NCBI RefSeq assembly: GCF_000739375.1
Contig: NZ_CP006704.1
Location: 1,674,001 to 1,738,000, forward strand
Reading direction: 5' to 3'
From: Comamonas testosteroni TK102
GTDB lineage: Bacteria; Pseudomonadota; Gammaproteobacteria; Burkholderiales; Burkholderiaceae_C
Length of the DNA stretch: 64,000 nucleotides
This document shows positions 9,087-18,936 of this stretch, one piece after another. The notes under the pieces are model-generated. The model ran no database searches. It saw only the letters and a list, made by a program, of their open reading frames with translations, and was not told where the DNA came from. A program made the position numbers and the translations under genes. The first letter of the stretch is position 1. Every line of letters starts with the position of its first letter.

Positions 9087-10139
9087 TCAGGGAGCCACGG
9101 CCACCTTCGGTGCCAGCTTCTGGCGCTCGCGCACCATGGTCAGTGCGGTGTCCTCGATCATGTCTTCCTGGCCGCCAACCATGCCGCGGCGGCCCAGCTC
9201 CAGCAGCAGCTCGCGCGCGGGGATGCCGTACTTGGCTTCGGCACGCTTGGCAAACAGCAGGAAGCTGCCGTAGACGCCGGCATAGCCCAGAGTCAGCGCA
9301 TCGCGGTCGATGCGGATGGGAAAGTCCATCAGCGGCACGACCAGGTCTTCGGCAACGTCCTGAATCTTGAACACATCCACGCCGGTTTCAATGCCCATGC
9401 GCGCGCATACGGCGACCAGCACTTCCATTGGCGTGTTGCCTGCGCCTGCGCCCAGGCCGGCCGCTGCCGCATCGATGCGGTTGGCGCCGACTTCAATCGC
9501 GGCCAGCGAGTTGGCGATGCCCATGGCCAGGTTATGGTGGCCATGGAAGCCCAGCTCGGTCTCGGGCTTGAGGGCCTGACGAACGGCGGACAGGCGCTCT
9601 TTCACATCCTGCGGCAGCATATAGCCGGCCGAGTCCGTGATGTAGATGCAGTTGGCGCCGTAGCTTTCCATCAGCTTGGCTTGCTTGACCAGGCCTTCGG
9701 CGCTGTTCATATGGGCCATCATCAAAAAGCCCACGGTGTCCATGCCCATCTTGCGGGCCATGGAGATGTGCTGCTCGGAGACATCGGCTTCGGTGCAATG
9801 CGTGGCCACGCGGATGGTGGAGACGCCCAGCTCGTGGGCCATCTTCAGGTGATCGACGGTGCCTATGCCTGGCAGCAGCAGGGCCGAGACCTTGGCCTGC
9901 TTCATCAGCGGAATGACGGTGGACAGGTATTCCTCGTCCGTGTGTGCAGGAAAGCCGTAGTTGACCGAGCTGCCGCCCAGGCCGTCGCCGTGGGTCACTT
10001 CAATCAGGGGCACGCCGGCGGCGTCCAGGCCCGTGGCCACGGACTTCATCTGCGCAAGCGTCATCTGGTGGCGCTTGGGGTGCATGCCGTCACGCAGCGT
10101 CATGTCGTGAACGGTGATCTTCTTACCTTTGAGGGACAT
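9087..10139 (-). CDS. tesG: 4-hydroxy-2-oxovalerate/hexanoate aldolase TesG
   Basis: This 350-residue class II aldolase belongs to the HMG-CoA lyase-like TIM-barrel family (MhpE/DmpG type). It shows [12 protein letters not shown] at residues 15-26, giving the catalytic Arg and metal Asp, and [11 protein letters not shown] near 198-208, giving the metal His pair. In steroid degradation it cleaves 4-hydroxy-2-oxohexanoate to pyruvate and propanal. The ATG at 10139 has GGAGAAGAAC upstream. It is the last gene of the leftward tes operon, 14 bases after tesF. Aldolases of this family form a channelling complex with the acylating aldehyde dehydrogenase encoded just upstream. Length is normal. Confidence 0.93.
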   Translation of the reverse strand: MSLKGKKITVHDMTLRDGMHPKRHQMTLAQMKSVATGLDAAGVPLIEVTHGDGLGGSSVNYGFPAHTDEEYLSTVIPLMKQAKVSALLLPGIGTVDHLKMAHELGVSTIRVATHCTEADVSEQHISMARKMGMDTVGFLMMAHMNSAEGLVKQAKLMESYGANCIYITDSAGYMLPQDVKERLSAVRQALKPETELGFHGHHNLAMGIANSLAAIEVGANRIDAAAAGLGAGAGNTPMEVLVAVCARMGIETGVDVFKIQDVAEDLVVPLMDFPIRIDRDALTLGYAGVYGSFLLFAKRAEAKYGIPARELLLELGRRGMVGGQEDMIEDTALTMVRERQKLAPKVAVAP

Positions 10140-10153
10140 GTTCTTCTCCAGTA

Positions 10154-11077
10154 TCAGGTGGCAACAGCGGCTTCAGCCAGCTCGAAGCGGCCGGCAAGGA
10201 TTTCTCCGGCAAACATCTCGGCCGTGCGTGCGGCGGCGGCGGTCATGATGTCCAGATTGCCGGCGTACTTGGGCAGGTAGTCGCCCAGGCCTTCGACCTC
10301 CATGTAGATGGAGACGCGGTTGCCGTCGATGACGGGGCCGTTGACCAGCTTGTAGCCGGGCACGTATTTCTGCACTTCCTTGATCATGTCCTGCACCGAG
10401 GCTTCGATCTCTTCCTTTTTCGGCGCATCCACGGTCAGGCAGTGGATGGTGTCGCGCATGATGAGAGGCGGCTCGGCGGGGTTGATGACGATGATGGCCT
10501 TGCCTTTTTGTGCGCCGCCGATCTTTTCGACCGCGCCGGATGTGGTGCGGGTGAACTCGTCGATGTTCTTGCGGGTGCCGGGGCCGACGGAGCGGCTGGA
10601 CACCGTGGCCACGATTTCGCCGTAGCTCACGGCCTGCACGCGCGACACGGCTGCCACCATGGGGATGGTGGCCTGGCCGCCGCAGGTGACCATGTTCACG
10701 TTCATGGCCTTTTCGGCCACCTTCTCGGACAGGTTCACGCTGGGCACGCAGTAGGGGCCGATGGCCGCAGGCGTCAGGTCGATCATCAGCACGCCCAGCT
10801 CGTTGAGCTTGCGGCTGTTTTCGGCGTGGACATAGGCGCTGGTGGCGTCGAAGGCGATCTGGATGCCGTCTTCCTTGACGAAAGGCAGCAGGCCGTCCAC
10901 CCCCTCGGCTGTGGTCTTGATACCCATTTCGCGGGCGCGCTTGAGACCGTCGGATTCGGGGTCGATACCGACCATCCACACAGGCTCCAGCAGGGGGGAG
11001 CGCTGCAGTTTCATGAGCAGGTCGGTACCGATGTTGCCGGGGCCGATCAGTGCGCACTTGATTTTCTTTTGCGTCAT
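10154..11077 (-). CDS. tesF: Acylating acetaldehyde/propanal dehydrogenase TesF
   Basis: This 307-residue protein is of the MhpF/DmpF family. An N-terminal Rossmann motif [10 protein letters not shown] spans residues 11-20, and the catalytic cysteine is C132 in [10 protein letters not shown]. It oxidises the aldehyde released by TesG to an acyl-CoA, propanal to propionyl-CoA in the steroid pathway. The start at 11077 has GGAG upstream and lies 6 bases after the tesE stop. Length and motifs are complete. Confidence 0.93.
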   Translation of the reverse strand: MTQKKIKCALIGPGNIGTDLLMKLQRSPLLEPVWMVGIDPESDGLKRAREMGIKTTAEGVDGLLPFVKEDGIQIAFDATSAYVHAENSRKLNELGVLMIDLTPAAIGPYCVPSVNLSEKVAEKAMNVNMVTCGGQATIPMVAAVSRVQAVSYGEIVATVSSRSVGPGTRKNIDEFTRTTSGAVEKIGGAQKGKAIIVINPAEPPLIMRDTIHCLTVDAPKKEEIEASVQDMIKEVQKYVPGYKLVNGPVIDGNRVSIYMEVEGLGDYLPKYAGNLDIMTAAAARTAEMFAGEILAGRFELAEAAVAT

Positions 11078-11083
11078 GGTGTC

Positions 11084-11890
11084 TTACTCCGTGAATTGAA
11101 TGGAACAGCTGCCCATGCCGGCGATGACCATCTCGAAGCGGTCGCCGGCAGCGGCAGGAACCAGCGGGGCGAGGGAGCCCGAGAGAATGACCTCGCCTGC
11201 CTTGAAGGGGATGCCGAAAGCGCCCAGGGTGTTGGCCAGCCAGGCCACGGCTTCGGCAGGGTGGCCCTGCACGGCGCTGCCCAGGCCCGATCCGGCGGGT
11301 TGGCCGTTCTTGCTCATCTGCATGGAAGCAGCGGCCAGGTTCAGAGTGGCCGGATCGGTGTGCTGCTTGCCAATGACAAAGACGCCACAGGATGCGTTGT
11401 CGGCCACGGTGTCCTGGATCTTGATCTTCCAGTCGTTGATGCGTGAATCAACGATCTCGAAGCAGGGCGCCACCCATTCGGTGGCGGCCAGCACGTCTTC
11501 CTTGGTCACGCCCGGGCCCTGCAGGTCCTTCTTGAGCATGAAGGCGATCTCGCCTTCGGCGCGGGGCTGGATCAGGCCTGCAGACTTGAGCGAGACGGCG
11601 GCGCCGTCCTCGTATTCCATGGAGTCGGTCAGAAATCCGAAGTCGGGCTGGAACACACCCAGCATGTCCTGCACGGGCTTGGAGGTCACGCCGATCTTCT
11701 TGCCGATCACATGTTCGCCCGATGCTTCGCGCAGGCGCAGCATGTGCAGGGAGATGTGATAGGCGTCTTCCACCGTCATGTCGGGGTGGCTGTCCGTCAG
11801 CGGTGCCAGCGTCCTGGCGGTGCGCAGCGCGTCATACAGGCGCCGGCCCTGAGTTTCGATGAATGGCAGATCAAGTTCGGTGGTACTCAT
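11084..11890 (-). CDS. tesE: 2-hydroxyhexa-2,4-dienoate hydratase TesE
   Basis: This 268-residue protein belongs to the fumarylacetoacetate hydrolase-like 2-oxopent-4-enoate hydratase family (MhpD type). The signature PRAEGEIAFML lies near residues 98-108, giving metal-binding Glu residues. It adds water to 2-hydroxyhexa-2,4-dienoate, released from ring A by TesD, giving 4-hydroxy-2-oxohexanoate for TesG. It starts 4 bases after the tesD stop and is evidently co-transcribed with it. Confidence 0.92.
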   Translation of the reverse strand: MSTTELDLPFIETQGRRLYDALRTARTLAPLTDSHPDMTVEDAYHISLHMLRLREASGEHVIGKKIGVTSKPVQDMLGVFQPDFGFLTDSMEYEDGAAVSLKSAGLIQPRAEGEIAFMLKKDLQGPGVTKEDVLAATEWVAPCFEIVDSRINDWKIKIQDTVADNASCGVFVIGKQHTDPATLNLAAASMQMSKNGQPAGSGLGSAVQGHPAEAVAWLANTLGAFGIPFKAGEVILSGSLAPLVPAAAGDRFEMVIAGMGSCSIQFTE

Positions 11891-11894
11891 GGAT

Positions 11895-12734
11895 TCAACC
11901 GTTTTTCATGAAGTCGATGCAGGTGCGGTTGAACATCTCGCGATGCTCGACCTGCACCCAGTGGCCGCACTGGTTGACCAGCACCACGCGGCAGTTCTTG
12001 ATGCCCTTGGCCAGCTTGTCGGCACCGCCCACGGGGTTGAAGGCGTCCTGCATGCCCCAGAAGCCCAGCACATTGCACTTCAGTTCGGGCAGTTGCTCTG
12101 TCATATTGGGGATATACAGGCGCTGGCGCGAGGCTTCGGTCTGGGTCAGAGCAATGGGCGCACGCTCATTGATGATCTCGTCGGTCAGCAGCGCCTGGTC
12201 CACCACCTGCATGCTCATGACGGCGCGCATGGCTTCTGGGCCCGTCTTGCCCGACTTGTAGACATTGAACATGTTGGCAATGCCGGGCATGGCCATATAG
12301 GCTTCGAACTCTTCCACGCCACCGGGTGCCATGAGGATCAGGCTCTTGACGTCTTCGGGGTGCTTGAGCGCATAGCCCAGAGCCACGGCGCCGCCCAGCG
12401 AGTTGCCCAGAATGGTGATGTTCTTCAGGCCCAGCTGGTCCACCAGCCCCTTGACGCCGGCGATGAAGAAATCCATGTCGTACTGCCTGGGCTCTTCGGT
12501 CTTGGACGACAGGCCGTATCCGAGCAGATCGGGAACGATGGAGCGAAAGCCGGCTGCCGCAAATTCAGGGTAGTTGCCCTTGAAGTTGCTGTAGCCGCTG
12601 GCGCCGGTGCCGGCGCCGTGCAGGAAGATGACGGGATCACCCGAACCCTGCTCGTGGTAGTGCACGCGCTGGGGATGGCCGGCCACATTGCCGATGTCTA
12701 CATATTTGCCTTCGGGAATGGAAAAAGTGCTCAT
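11895..12734 (-). CDS. tesD: Meta-cleavage product hydrolase TesD (4,9-DSHA hydrolase)
   Basis: This 279-residue alpha/beta hydrolase is of the C-C bond hydrolase type (HsaD/BphD). It has an oxyanion loop FLHGAGTGASGYSNF (residues 37-51), nucleophile S112 in ILGNSLGGAVAL, and candidate D230 (GMQDAFNP) and H258 (QCGHWVQ). It splits the ring-A meta-cleavage product into 2-hydroxyhexa-2,4-dienoate and 9,17-dioxo-hexanorandrostan-5-oate. The ring-cleaving dioxygenase TesB that makes its substrate is not in the window. The gene lies 79 bases after tesA1. Confidence 0.92.
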   Translation of the reverse strand: MSTFSIPEGKYVDIGNVAGHPQRVHYHEQGSGDPVIFLHGAGTGASGYSNFKGNYPEFAAAGFRSIVPDLLGYGLSSKTEEPRQYDMDFFIAGVKGLVDQLGLKNITILGNSLGGAVALGYALKHPEDVKSLILMAPGGVEEFEAYMAMPGIANMFNVYKSGKTGPEAMRAVMSMQVVDQALLTDEIINERAPIALTQTEASRQRLYIPNMTEQLPELKCNVLGFWGMQDAFNPVGGADKLAKGIKNCRVVLVNQCGHWVQVEHREMFNRTCIDFMKNG

Positions 12735-12813
12735 CTCTGTTCTTTATGGTTGGAGTGGGTAGGCGAAGGCTGTCTCCTGCCTTCGGGTGAGGAGTCGTTG
12801 CTGGGGCCTGCTC

Positions 12814-13791
12814 TCAGGCCCTGGCCTGCCAGAGCTTGGGCAGGCCGGGGTCCGTGGCGGCAATGGCTTTCTTGAGCAGATTGCGCAAGGTGGCGGCTTC
12901 CATCTCGCCCAGGCTGGCGATCAGATCGGTTTCCACGGCCTTGGCGGCGGCCAGCACATGGAGGATGGACTCGTTGCCTTGGGCGGTCAGTTGCAGGGAC
13001 TCGGTGCGGTCACGGCTTTCCTCCACCCAGCCTTTGCTGATCAGCGACTGCAGGGCCACGGCACCGATATCGGTGCCGGTATAGGCCATGTGAGAGGCAA
13101 TCTCGGCAGGCGACTGGGGCTGCTGGATGCTCAGCAGCGAGAGCACGTAGAAATCGGCGTCGGTCATGCCGTATGCCGCCATGGGCCTGCGCAGGCCGCT
13201 CAGAAACTGGAAGTGCGCTCGGCCCATCAGATAGCCGATCAGGTTTTCGGAATAGGCAGTGTTGGTGTCGGCCTCAGGTTCGCTGGCCACGGGGCCTGCC
13301 TTGCGCGAAGCCATGGCGTAGCCACCCGTCACATAGAGCAGCGGTGGGTGAGGGGTGGCGTCGTAGCCTGTGACCTCGCCCACGAAGATGATGTGGTCGC
13401 CGCCGTCGTACTGGAAGGCTGTCTTGCACCGGAAGCGTGCGCTGCAGTCCTGCAGCAGCGGGGCATGGGCTTCCTCGGAGTCCAGCGGCAGGCCCGAGAA
13501 CTTGTCCTCGCCGACGCGCGCAAAGCGGTTGGAAAGTGCTTCTTGCTCGTTGGAGAGGATATGCACATTCCAGGTGCTGGCGCTCTGGAACACCGGCAGG
13601 CTGCGCGCGTTCTTGGCCAGGCTCCACAGCACCATGGGGGGCTCCAGCGAAACCGAATTGAAGCTGTTGGCGGTGATTCCCACAGGCTCGCCATTCTCGG
13701 CACGGGTGGTGACGATGGTGACCCCGGTGCCGAACATGCCCAGGGCGCGGCGAAAGTCTTTGGGGTCGAAGGTTGCTGCAGTACTTTGCAT
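12814..13791 (-). CDS. tesA1: 3-HSA 4-hydroxylase flavin reductase TesA1 (with MarR-like C-terminus)
   Basis: The ATG at 13791 is preferred because AAGGAGA lies 10 bases upstream; an in-frame TTG at 13815 has no such site. Residues 1-155 form an HpaC-type flavin reductase domain (RRALGMFGTGVTIVTTRAE, ITANSFNSVSLEPP). Residues about 170-315 form a MarR-like winged helix, including MTDADFYVLSLL and SPAEIASHMAYTG. The protein should supply reduced flavin to the oxygenase TesA2 for hydroxylating 3-hydroxy-9,10-secoandrosta-1,3,5(10)-triene-9,17-dione. The extra MarR-like domain may tune activity by ligand binding, as in related long reductases; that is inference. It heads the leftward tes operon. 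Confidence 0.9.
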   Translation of the reverse strand: MQSTAATFDPKDFRRALGMFGTGVTIVTTRAENGEPVGITANSFNSVSLEPPMVLWSLAKNARSLPVFQSASTWNVHILSNEQEALSNRFARVGEDKFSGLPLDSEEAHAPLLQDCSARFRCKTAFQYDGGDHIIFVGEVTGYDATPHPPLLYVTGGYAMASRKAGPVASEPEADTNTAYSENLIGYLMGRAHFQFLSGLRRPMAAYGMTDADFYVLSLLSIQQPQSPAEIASHMAYTGTDIGAVALQSLISKGWVEESRDRTESLQLTAQGNESILHVLAAAKAVETDLIASLGEMEAATLRNLLKKAIAATDPGLPKLWQARA

Positions 13792-14069
13792 GAGGTGAAT
13801 GTCTCCTTGCTGCAAGAGTGCTGCGAACGGGGTTTTGATGAATCCTTCACTTGGACTAGCAGGGAAAAACCGGGACTGGTATTTGTCCTAGGCCCTGTGT
13901 TTTTGCTGCATCCGATCCAGTTCCTGAAAGCTCCGCAAACGCCTGCGTCATCGTTAGTCTGATCGGACGATGAACGGAAAATTGCATGGTGCGAGCATTT
14001 CTGTCATAGGCGAGAAGCCTTGCCCACCACACCACAAGCCGTCCGGTGGAGCGGCAACCGGAGACCTGA
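13792..14069. promoter_or_regulatory. Divergent promoter region of tesA1 and tesA2
   Basis: These 278 bases separate the two steroid operons and must hold both promoters. Visible features are the near-palindrome GTCTGATCGGAC (13957-13968) overlapping CGGACGAT (13964-13971). That 8-mer is the core of the 13-mer found at 5116-5128 and 7687-7699. CCGGAGACC lies just before the tesA2 ATG. No confident -35/-10 pair can be assigned. Confidence 0.5.
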
Positions 14070-15266
14070 ATGAACACAATGACAGACAACTACCTCACCC
14101 CCGATGCGCTGGCCGTGATCGAGCGTGCCAAGGCTCTGGCGCCCAAGCTGGCGGCCCGCGCCCAGCAGGCGGATCGCGAAGGAAAGATCAGCGACGAAAC
14201 CGTTCAGGAGATGGCCGAGGCAGGTCTGTTCCGTGTGTTGCAGCCCAAACGCTGGGGCGGCTATGAAATGGATCCCCGTGTGTTCTACAGCGTGCAGATG
14301 GAACTGGCCAAGGGCTGCATGTCCACGGCCTGGATCTATGGCGTGGTCGGTGTTCACCCCTGGCAGCTGGCGCTGTTTCCCGCGCAGGCGCAGGAAGATG
14401 TCTGGGGCAAGGACACGGGCGTGCGCATTGCCTCGACCTATATGCCCACCGGCAAGGCCGAGCCCGTGGAAGGCGGCTTCCGGTTCAACGGTCGCTGGAG
14501 CTTTTCCACCGGCTCCAAGCATTGCGACTGGCTGTTTCTCGGCGGCCTGCTGCCCAACCGTGATGGCACGCCCGGCATGGAGCATGTGACCTTTCTGCTG
14601 CCCAGGTCGGACTACCGCATCGAGGACAACTGGGATGTGCTGGGGCTGCGCGGCACGGGCAGCCATGACATCGTGGTGGAAAACGCCTTTGTGCCCGCTC
14701 ACCGCATCCAGTACACCAATGACCACAGCGATGTGGGCTGCCCCGGCCGCAAGGAAAACTCGGGCTGGCTGTTCCGTATCCCGTTCACCCATGTGTTCCA
14801 GCGTGCCGTGTCCACGGCATGCCTGGGCGCACTGGAAGGCACGATTGCCGCCTTCACCGAGCGCGCTACTGCCCATGTCGGCAAGCATGGAAACAAGATG
14901 GCTGAGGACGTGAACGCCCAGACGGCAGTGACCGAGGCCACGATTGCACTGGACCAGCTCAAGCTGGTTCTGTTCCGCAACTACGCCCGCATCGTCGATG
15001 CTGCCAAGACCGGCATTCAGCTGTCGCTGCAAGAGCGCCTGCTGCAGCGTGCGCAAGCTGCCCATGTGCCCAAGCTCACGGGCTTTCATGTCAACGAGAT
15101 GATGCGCGCCTGCGCTGCCAGCGGCACCTTCAAGAGCAACCCCATCGAGCGTGTGTTCCGCGACATCCATCAGGGCCGTACCCATATCGCGAACAATACC
15201 GACGCCTATGTGCGTGCCTATGGCTCGCATGTACTGGGTATTCCTAACCAAGAAGCGTATGTGTAA
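14070..15266 (+). CDS. tesA2: 3-HSA 4-hydroxylase oxygenase TesA2
   Basis: This 398-residue protein is a flavin-dependent monooxygenase of the acyl-CoA dehydrogenase fold (HsaA/HpaH-type group D), with RWSFSTGSKHCDWLFLGG near residue 150 and the C-terminal helical domain. With TesA1 it turns the phenolic secosteroid 3-HSA into the catechol 3,4-DHSA, the substrate of the ring-cleavage dioxygenase. It is the first gene of the rightward operon and is transcribed away from its reductase gene. Length matches HsaA. Confidence 0.92.
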   Translation: MNTMTDNYLTPDALAVIERAKALAPKLAARAQQADREGKISDETVQEMAEAGLFRVLQPKRWGGYEMDPRVFYSVQMELAKGCMSTAWIYGVVGVHPWQLALFPAQAQEDVWGKDTGVRIASTYMPTGKAEPVEGGFRFNGRWSFSTGSKHCDWLFLGGLLPNRDGTPGMEHVTFLLPRSDYRIEDNWDVLGLRGTGSHDIVVENAFVPAHRIQYTNDHSDVGCPGRKENSGWLFRIPFTHVFQRAVSTACLGALEGTIAAFTERATAHVGKHGNKMAEDVNAQTAVTEATIALDQLKLVLFRNYARIVDAAKTGIQLSLQERLLQRAQAAHVPKLTGFHVNEMMRACAASGTFKSNPIERVFRDIHQGRTHIANNTDAYVRAYGSHVLGIPNQEAYV

Positions 15267-15370
15267 GTCGCTCTGATTGCGAGTGCGGTGGTGGTCTTTG
15301 CAGGGGCTGCCGCCGCATGCAGGTATTTGCAGAAGCCCATCCAGTAAAACAAATATTTCGGAGACAAGGT

Positions 15371-17101
15371 ATGGCAGAACAGGAATATGACCTGATCGTC
15401 GTGGGCTCGGGGGCCGGCGCTTTGCTGGGCGCGATTCGTGCGCAGGAGCAGGGTCTCAGGACTCTGGTGGTGGAGAAGACCGAACTGTTTGGTGGTACCT
15501 CGGCCCTGTCCGGTGGCGGCATCTGGATTCCGGTCAATTACGATCAGAAAAATGCCGGCATCCAGGATGATCTGGAAACTGCGTTCGGCTATTTGAAGCG
15601 CTGCGTGCGCGGCATGGCCACCGACGACCGCGTACTGGCCTATGTGGAAACCGCCAGCAAGATGGCCGAGTACTTGCGCCAGATCGGCATTCCCTACCGT
15701 GCCATGGCCAAGTATGCGGATTACTACCCCCATATCGAAGGCTCCAGGCCTGGTGGCCGCACCATGGATCCGGTGGATTTCAATGCAGCCAAGCTGGGCG
15801 TGGCTGCGCTGGAGACCATGCGCCCCGGCCCTCCGGGCAATCAGCTGTTCGGCCGCATGAGCATCAACGCCTTCGAGGCGCATTCCATGCTGTCGCGCGA
15901 GCTGAAGTCGCGCTTCACCATCCTCGGCATCATGCTCAGGTATTTCCTGGACTACCCCTGGCGCCGCAAGACCAAGCGTGATCGCCGCATGACCGGCGGC
16001 CAGGCGCTGATTGCCGGTCTGCTGACCGCGGCCAACAAGGCGGGTGTCGAGCTGCGGAGCAATAGCCCGCTCAAGGAGCTGGTGCAGGACGCATCGGGGC
16101 GTGTCACCGGAGTTGTCCTTGAAAAGAATGGTCAGCGCACACAAGTCAAGGCCAGGCGTGGCGTGCTGCTGGGCGCCGGTGGCTTTGAGCGCAACCAGGA
16201 AATGCGCGACCAGTATCTGAACAAGCCCTCCAGGGCCGAATGGACGGCCACCCCTGTGGGCGGCAATACCGGCGATGCCCATCGCGCAGGCCAGGCTGTG
16301 GGTGCGCAGCTGGCGCTGATGGACTGGTCCTGGGGCGTACCCACCATGGACGTTCCCAAGGAACCCGCTTTCCGCGGCATTTTCGTGGAGCGCTCGCTGC
16401 CGGGTTGCATGGTGGTCAACGCGAAAGGGCAGCGCTTTTTGAATGAATCCGGCCCTTATCCCGAGTTCCAGCAGGCCATGCTGGCCGAGCATGCCAAGGG
16501 CAATGGCGGCGTGCCTGCATGGATTGTGTTCGATGCCAGCTTCCGCGCGCAAAACCCCATGGGTCCTCTGATGCCCGGCTCCGCCGTGCCGGATAGCAAG
16601 CTGCGCAAGAGCTGGCTGAACAATGTCTACTGGAAGGGCGAGACGCTGGAGGATCTGGCGCGCCAGATCGGCGTGGATGCAGCCGGGCTGAAGGACAGTG
16701 CTCGGCGCATGAGTGAATATGCCAGGACCGGCAAGGATCTGGACTTCGACCGCGGCGGCAATGTGTTCGACCGCTACTACGGCGATCCGCGACTTGGCAA
16801 TCCCAACCTCGGCCCCATCGAGAAAGGCCCGTTCTACGCCATGCGCCTGTGGCCCGGCGAGATCGGCACCAAGGGCGGGCTGCTGACCGACAGGGAAGGC
16901 CGTGTGATCGACACCCAGGGCCGGATCATCGAAGGCCTGTACTGCGTGGGCAACAACTCCGCCTCCGTCATGGGGCCGGCCTACGCCGGTGCTGGTTCCA
17001 CCCTGGGGCCAGCCATGACTTTCGCCTTCCGCGCCGTGGCCGACATGGTAGGCAAGCCTTTGCCACTCGAGAACCCGCATCTGCTGGGCAAGGCCATTTA
17101 G
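15371..17101 (+). CDS. tesH: 3-ketosteroid delta1-dehydrogenase TesH
   Basis: This 576-residue FAD enzyme starts at 15371, where GGAGACAAGG is adjacent; earlier in-frame starts lack a site. The FAD-binding motif VVGSGAGALLGAI lies at residues 10-22 and is followed by FGGTSALSGGGIW. The C-terminal GPAYAGAGSTLGPAM carries a Tyr-x3-Gly pair like that of the KstD active site. It introduces the C1-C2 double bond, opening ring B once 9-alpha-hydroxylation has occurred. It lies 104 bases after tesA2 and directly before tesI. Confidence 0.93.
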   Translation: MAEQEYDLIVVGSGAGALLGAIRAQEQGLRTLVVEKTELFGGTSALSGGGIWIPVNYDQKNAGIQDDLETAFGYLKRCVRGMATDDRVLAYVETASKMAEYLRQIGIPYRAMAKYADYYPHIEGSRPGGRTMDPVDFNAAKLGVAALETMRPGPPGNQLFGRMSINAFEAHSMLSRELKSRFTILGIMLRYFLDYPWRRKTKRDRRMTGGQALIAGLLTAANKAGVELRSNSPLKELVQDASGRVTGVVLEKNGQRTQVKARRGVLLGAGGFERNQEMRDQYLNKPSRAEWTATPVGGNTGDAHRAGQAVGAQLALMDWSWGVPTMDVPKEPAFRGIFVERSLPGCMVVNAKGQRFLNESGPYPEFQQAMLAEHAKGNGGVPAWIVFDASFRAQNPMGPLMPGSAVPDSKLRKSWLNNVYWKGETLEDLARQIGVDAAGLKDSARRMSEYARTGKDLDFDRGGNVFDRYYGDPRLGNPNLGPIEKGPFYAMRLWPGEIGTKGGLLTDREGRVIDTQGRIIEGLYCVGNNSASVMGPAYAGAGSTLGPAMTFAFRAVADMVGKPLPLENPHLLGKAI

Positions 17102-17116
17102 GAAGGAGGCGTGGAG

Positions 17117-18853
17117 ATGTCCAATTCCAAGAAACTCGTCAGCACCGTCAATCCCGTGAGGGCTGCGCTGGATGTGCGCTCGGCCGATGAGATCCAGTGG
17201 TCCGATGCCAGTGATGTGGTGGTTGTCGGTTGGGGGGGCGCAGGCGCCAGCGCAGCCATCGAGGCACGCGAGCAAGGTGCCGAGGTGCTGGTCATCGACC
17301 GTTTCGGCGGCGGTGGTGCCAGTGTGCTTTCCGGCGGCGTGGTCTATGCCGGCGGCGGCACCAGATACCAGAAGGAGGCCGGCTTCGAGGATTCGCCCGA
17401 AGCCATGGCGGCTTACCTCAAGCATGAGGTCAATGGCGTGGTCAGCGACGAAACACTGGCCCGCTTCAGCCGCGACAGCGTGGACAACCTCGACTGGCTC
17501 GAGAAGCAGGGCGCCACATTTGCATCCGCCATGCCGTCGTACAAGACATCCTATCCGGCCGACGGCATGTATCTCTACTACTCGGGCAACGAGGTCGTGC
17601 CGGCCTACGGCAACCCCCAGCTGAGCAGCAAGCCCGCGCCGCGCGGTCATCGCGTGGTGGCCAAGGGGCAGTCGGGAGCGACGTTCTTCGCCGCGCTGCA
17701 GAAGTCCACCTTGGCACACGGAGCCCGTACCTTGACGCAGGCTCGCGTCCAGCGCCTGGTGCGCGAGAAGGACAGCGGCCGCGTGTTGGGCGTGGAGGTG
17801 ATGGTCTTGCCCGAAGGCGATCCACGTACCGAGCGCCATAAGAAGCTGGACGAACTGGTGGCCAAGTGGCGTCTGTATCAGGCGCCACGAGCCCAGGCGG
17901 GGCGCCGCGAAGCGGCACAGATCGAAAGCGAGATCGGCGAGAAGCGCTATATCCGCGCCCGCAAGGCGGTGGTGCTGTCCACCGGTGGCTATATCTTCAA
18001 TTCGGAGCTGCTGGATCGGCATGCGCCGGCCTACAAGCCTGGCTGGCTGACCGGTGCGGCGGGCTGTGATGGCTCCGGTCTGCGGCTCGGGCTGTCCGTG
18101 GGAGGGGTGGCCCAGGACCTGAACAATATCTCGGCCTGGCGCTTCATCACGCCGCCCTCGGTCTGGCCCAAAGGTCTGGTGGTCAACACCCGCGGCGAGC
18201 GCTTTTGCAACGAACAGGTCTACGGTGCCAAGCTCGGCTACGAACTGATGGAAAAGCAGGGCGGCAAGGCCTGGCTCATCATTGACGGCAAGCTGCGCAG
18301 GCAGGCCGCCTGGCAGTGCCTGTTTGGAGGCCTGTGGGCTTTCCAGTCCATGCCCGCATTGGCGCTGATGTACAAGGTCGCGATCAAGGGCCGATCGGTC
18401 GCCGATCTGGCCCGCAAGCTCGATATGGATGCGGCGGTGCTGCAGCGCCAGTTTGACGGTGCCAATGCCGCTGCTCGCGGCGAGATCGAAGACCCTCAGG
18501 GCAAGTCCAGGGATATGCGCCATGAGTTCAAGGGTGGTTCGCTGTTTGCCATCGATATCTCCATCAGCCAGAAGATGTTCCCGCTGGCCGTGCTGAGTCT
18601 GGGAGGTCTCAGGGTCAACGAGGACAACGGTGCGGTGATTGATGGTGCAGGCCGGGACATTCCTGGGCTGTATGCCGCAGGGCGTACCGCCATCGGCGTG
18701 GCTTCCTCGCGCTATGTGAGTGGCCTGTCTCTGGCCGACTGTGTGTTCTCGGGCCGCCGTGCCGGCAAGGCTGCGGCGCTTGAGGATGACAAGTCCCTGG
18801 CCGGCCAGACCGCGCGACAGCAGGCACCCGCTGTGGAAAGCATCAGTTCCTGA
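17117..18853 (+). CDS. tesI: 3-oxo-5alpha-steroid delta4-dehydrogenase TesI
   Basis: This 578-residue flavoprotein is of the same FAD-dependent oxidoreductase 2 family as TesH. The ATG at 17117 is chosen because GGAAGGAGG (17101-17109) sits at normal spacing; a GTG at 17111 is too close. FAD motif: VVGWGGAGASAAIEA near residues 35-49. A C-terminal block with GLYAAGRTAIGVASSRYVSG resembles delta4-dehydrogenases. It desaturates C4-C5 of 5-alpha-3-ketosteroids. It lies 15 bases downstream of tesH. The family is clear, and TesI rather than another delta1 enzyme is supported by position and sequence type. Confidence 0.9.
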   Translation: MSNSKKLVSTVNPVRAALDVRSADEIQWSDASDVVVVGWGGAGASAAIEAREQGAEVLVIDRFGGGGASVLSGGVVYAGGGTRYQKEAGFEDSPEAMAAYLKHEVNGVVSDETLARFSRDSVDNLDWLEKQGATFASAMPSYKTSYPADGMYLYYSGNEVVPAYGNPQLSSKPAPRGHRVVAKGQSGATFFAALQKSTLAHGARTLTQARVQRLVREKDSGRVLGVEVMVLPEGDPRTERHKKLDELVAKWRLYQAPRAQAGRREAAQIESEIGEKRYIRARKAVVLSTGGYIFNSELLDRHAPAYKPGWLTGAAGCDGSGLRLGLSVGGVAQDLNNISAWRFITPPSVWPKGLVVNTRGERFCNEQVYGAKLGYELMEKQGGKAWLIIDGKLRRQAAWQCLFGGLWAFQSMPALALMYKVAIKGRSVADLARKLDMDAAVLQRQFDGANAAARGEIEDPQGKSRDMRHEFKGGSLFAIDISISQKMFPLAVLSLGGLRVNEDNGAVIDGAGRDIPGLYAAGRTAIGVASSRYVSGLSLADCVFSGRRAGKAAALEDDKSLAGQTARQQAPAVESISS

Positions 18854-18936
18854 CCCCTTGAATCGGGGGGGGGCGATCCTGCGCCGGGGCGCCGCTGCAA
18901 GACGGCACAGAAAGAGTGAGTAAGGGGTAAGAAGAA

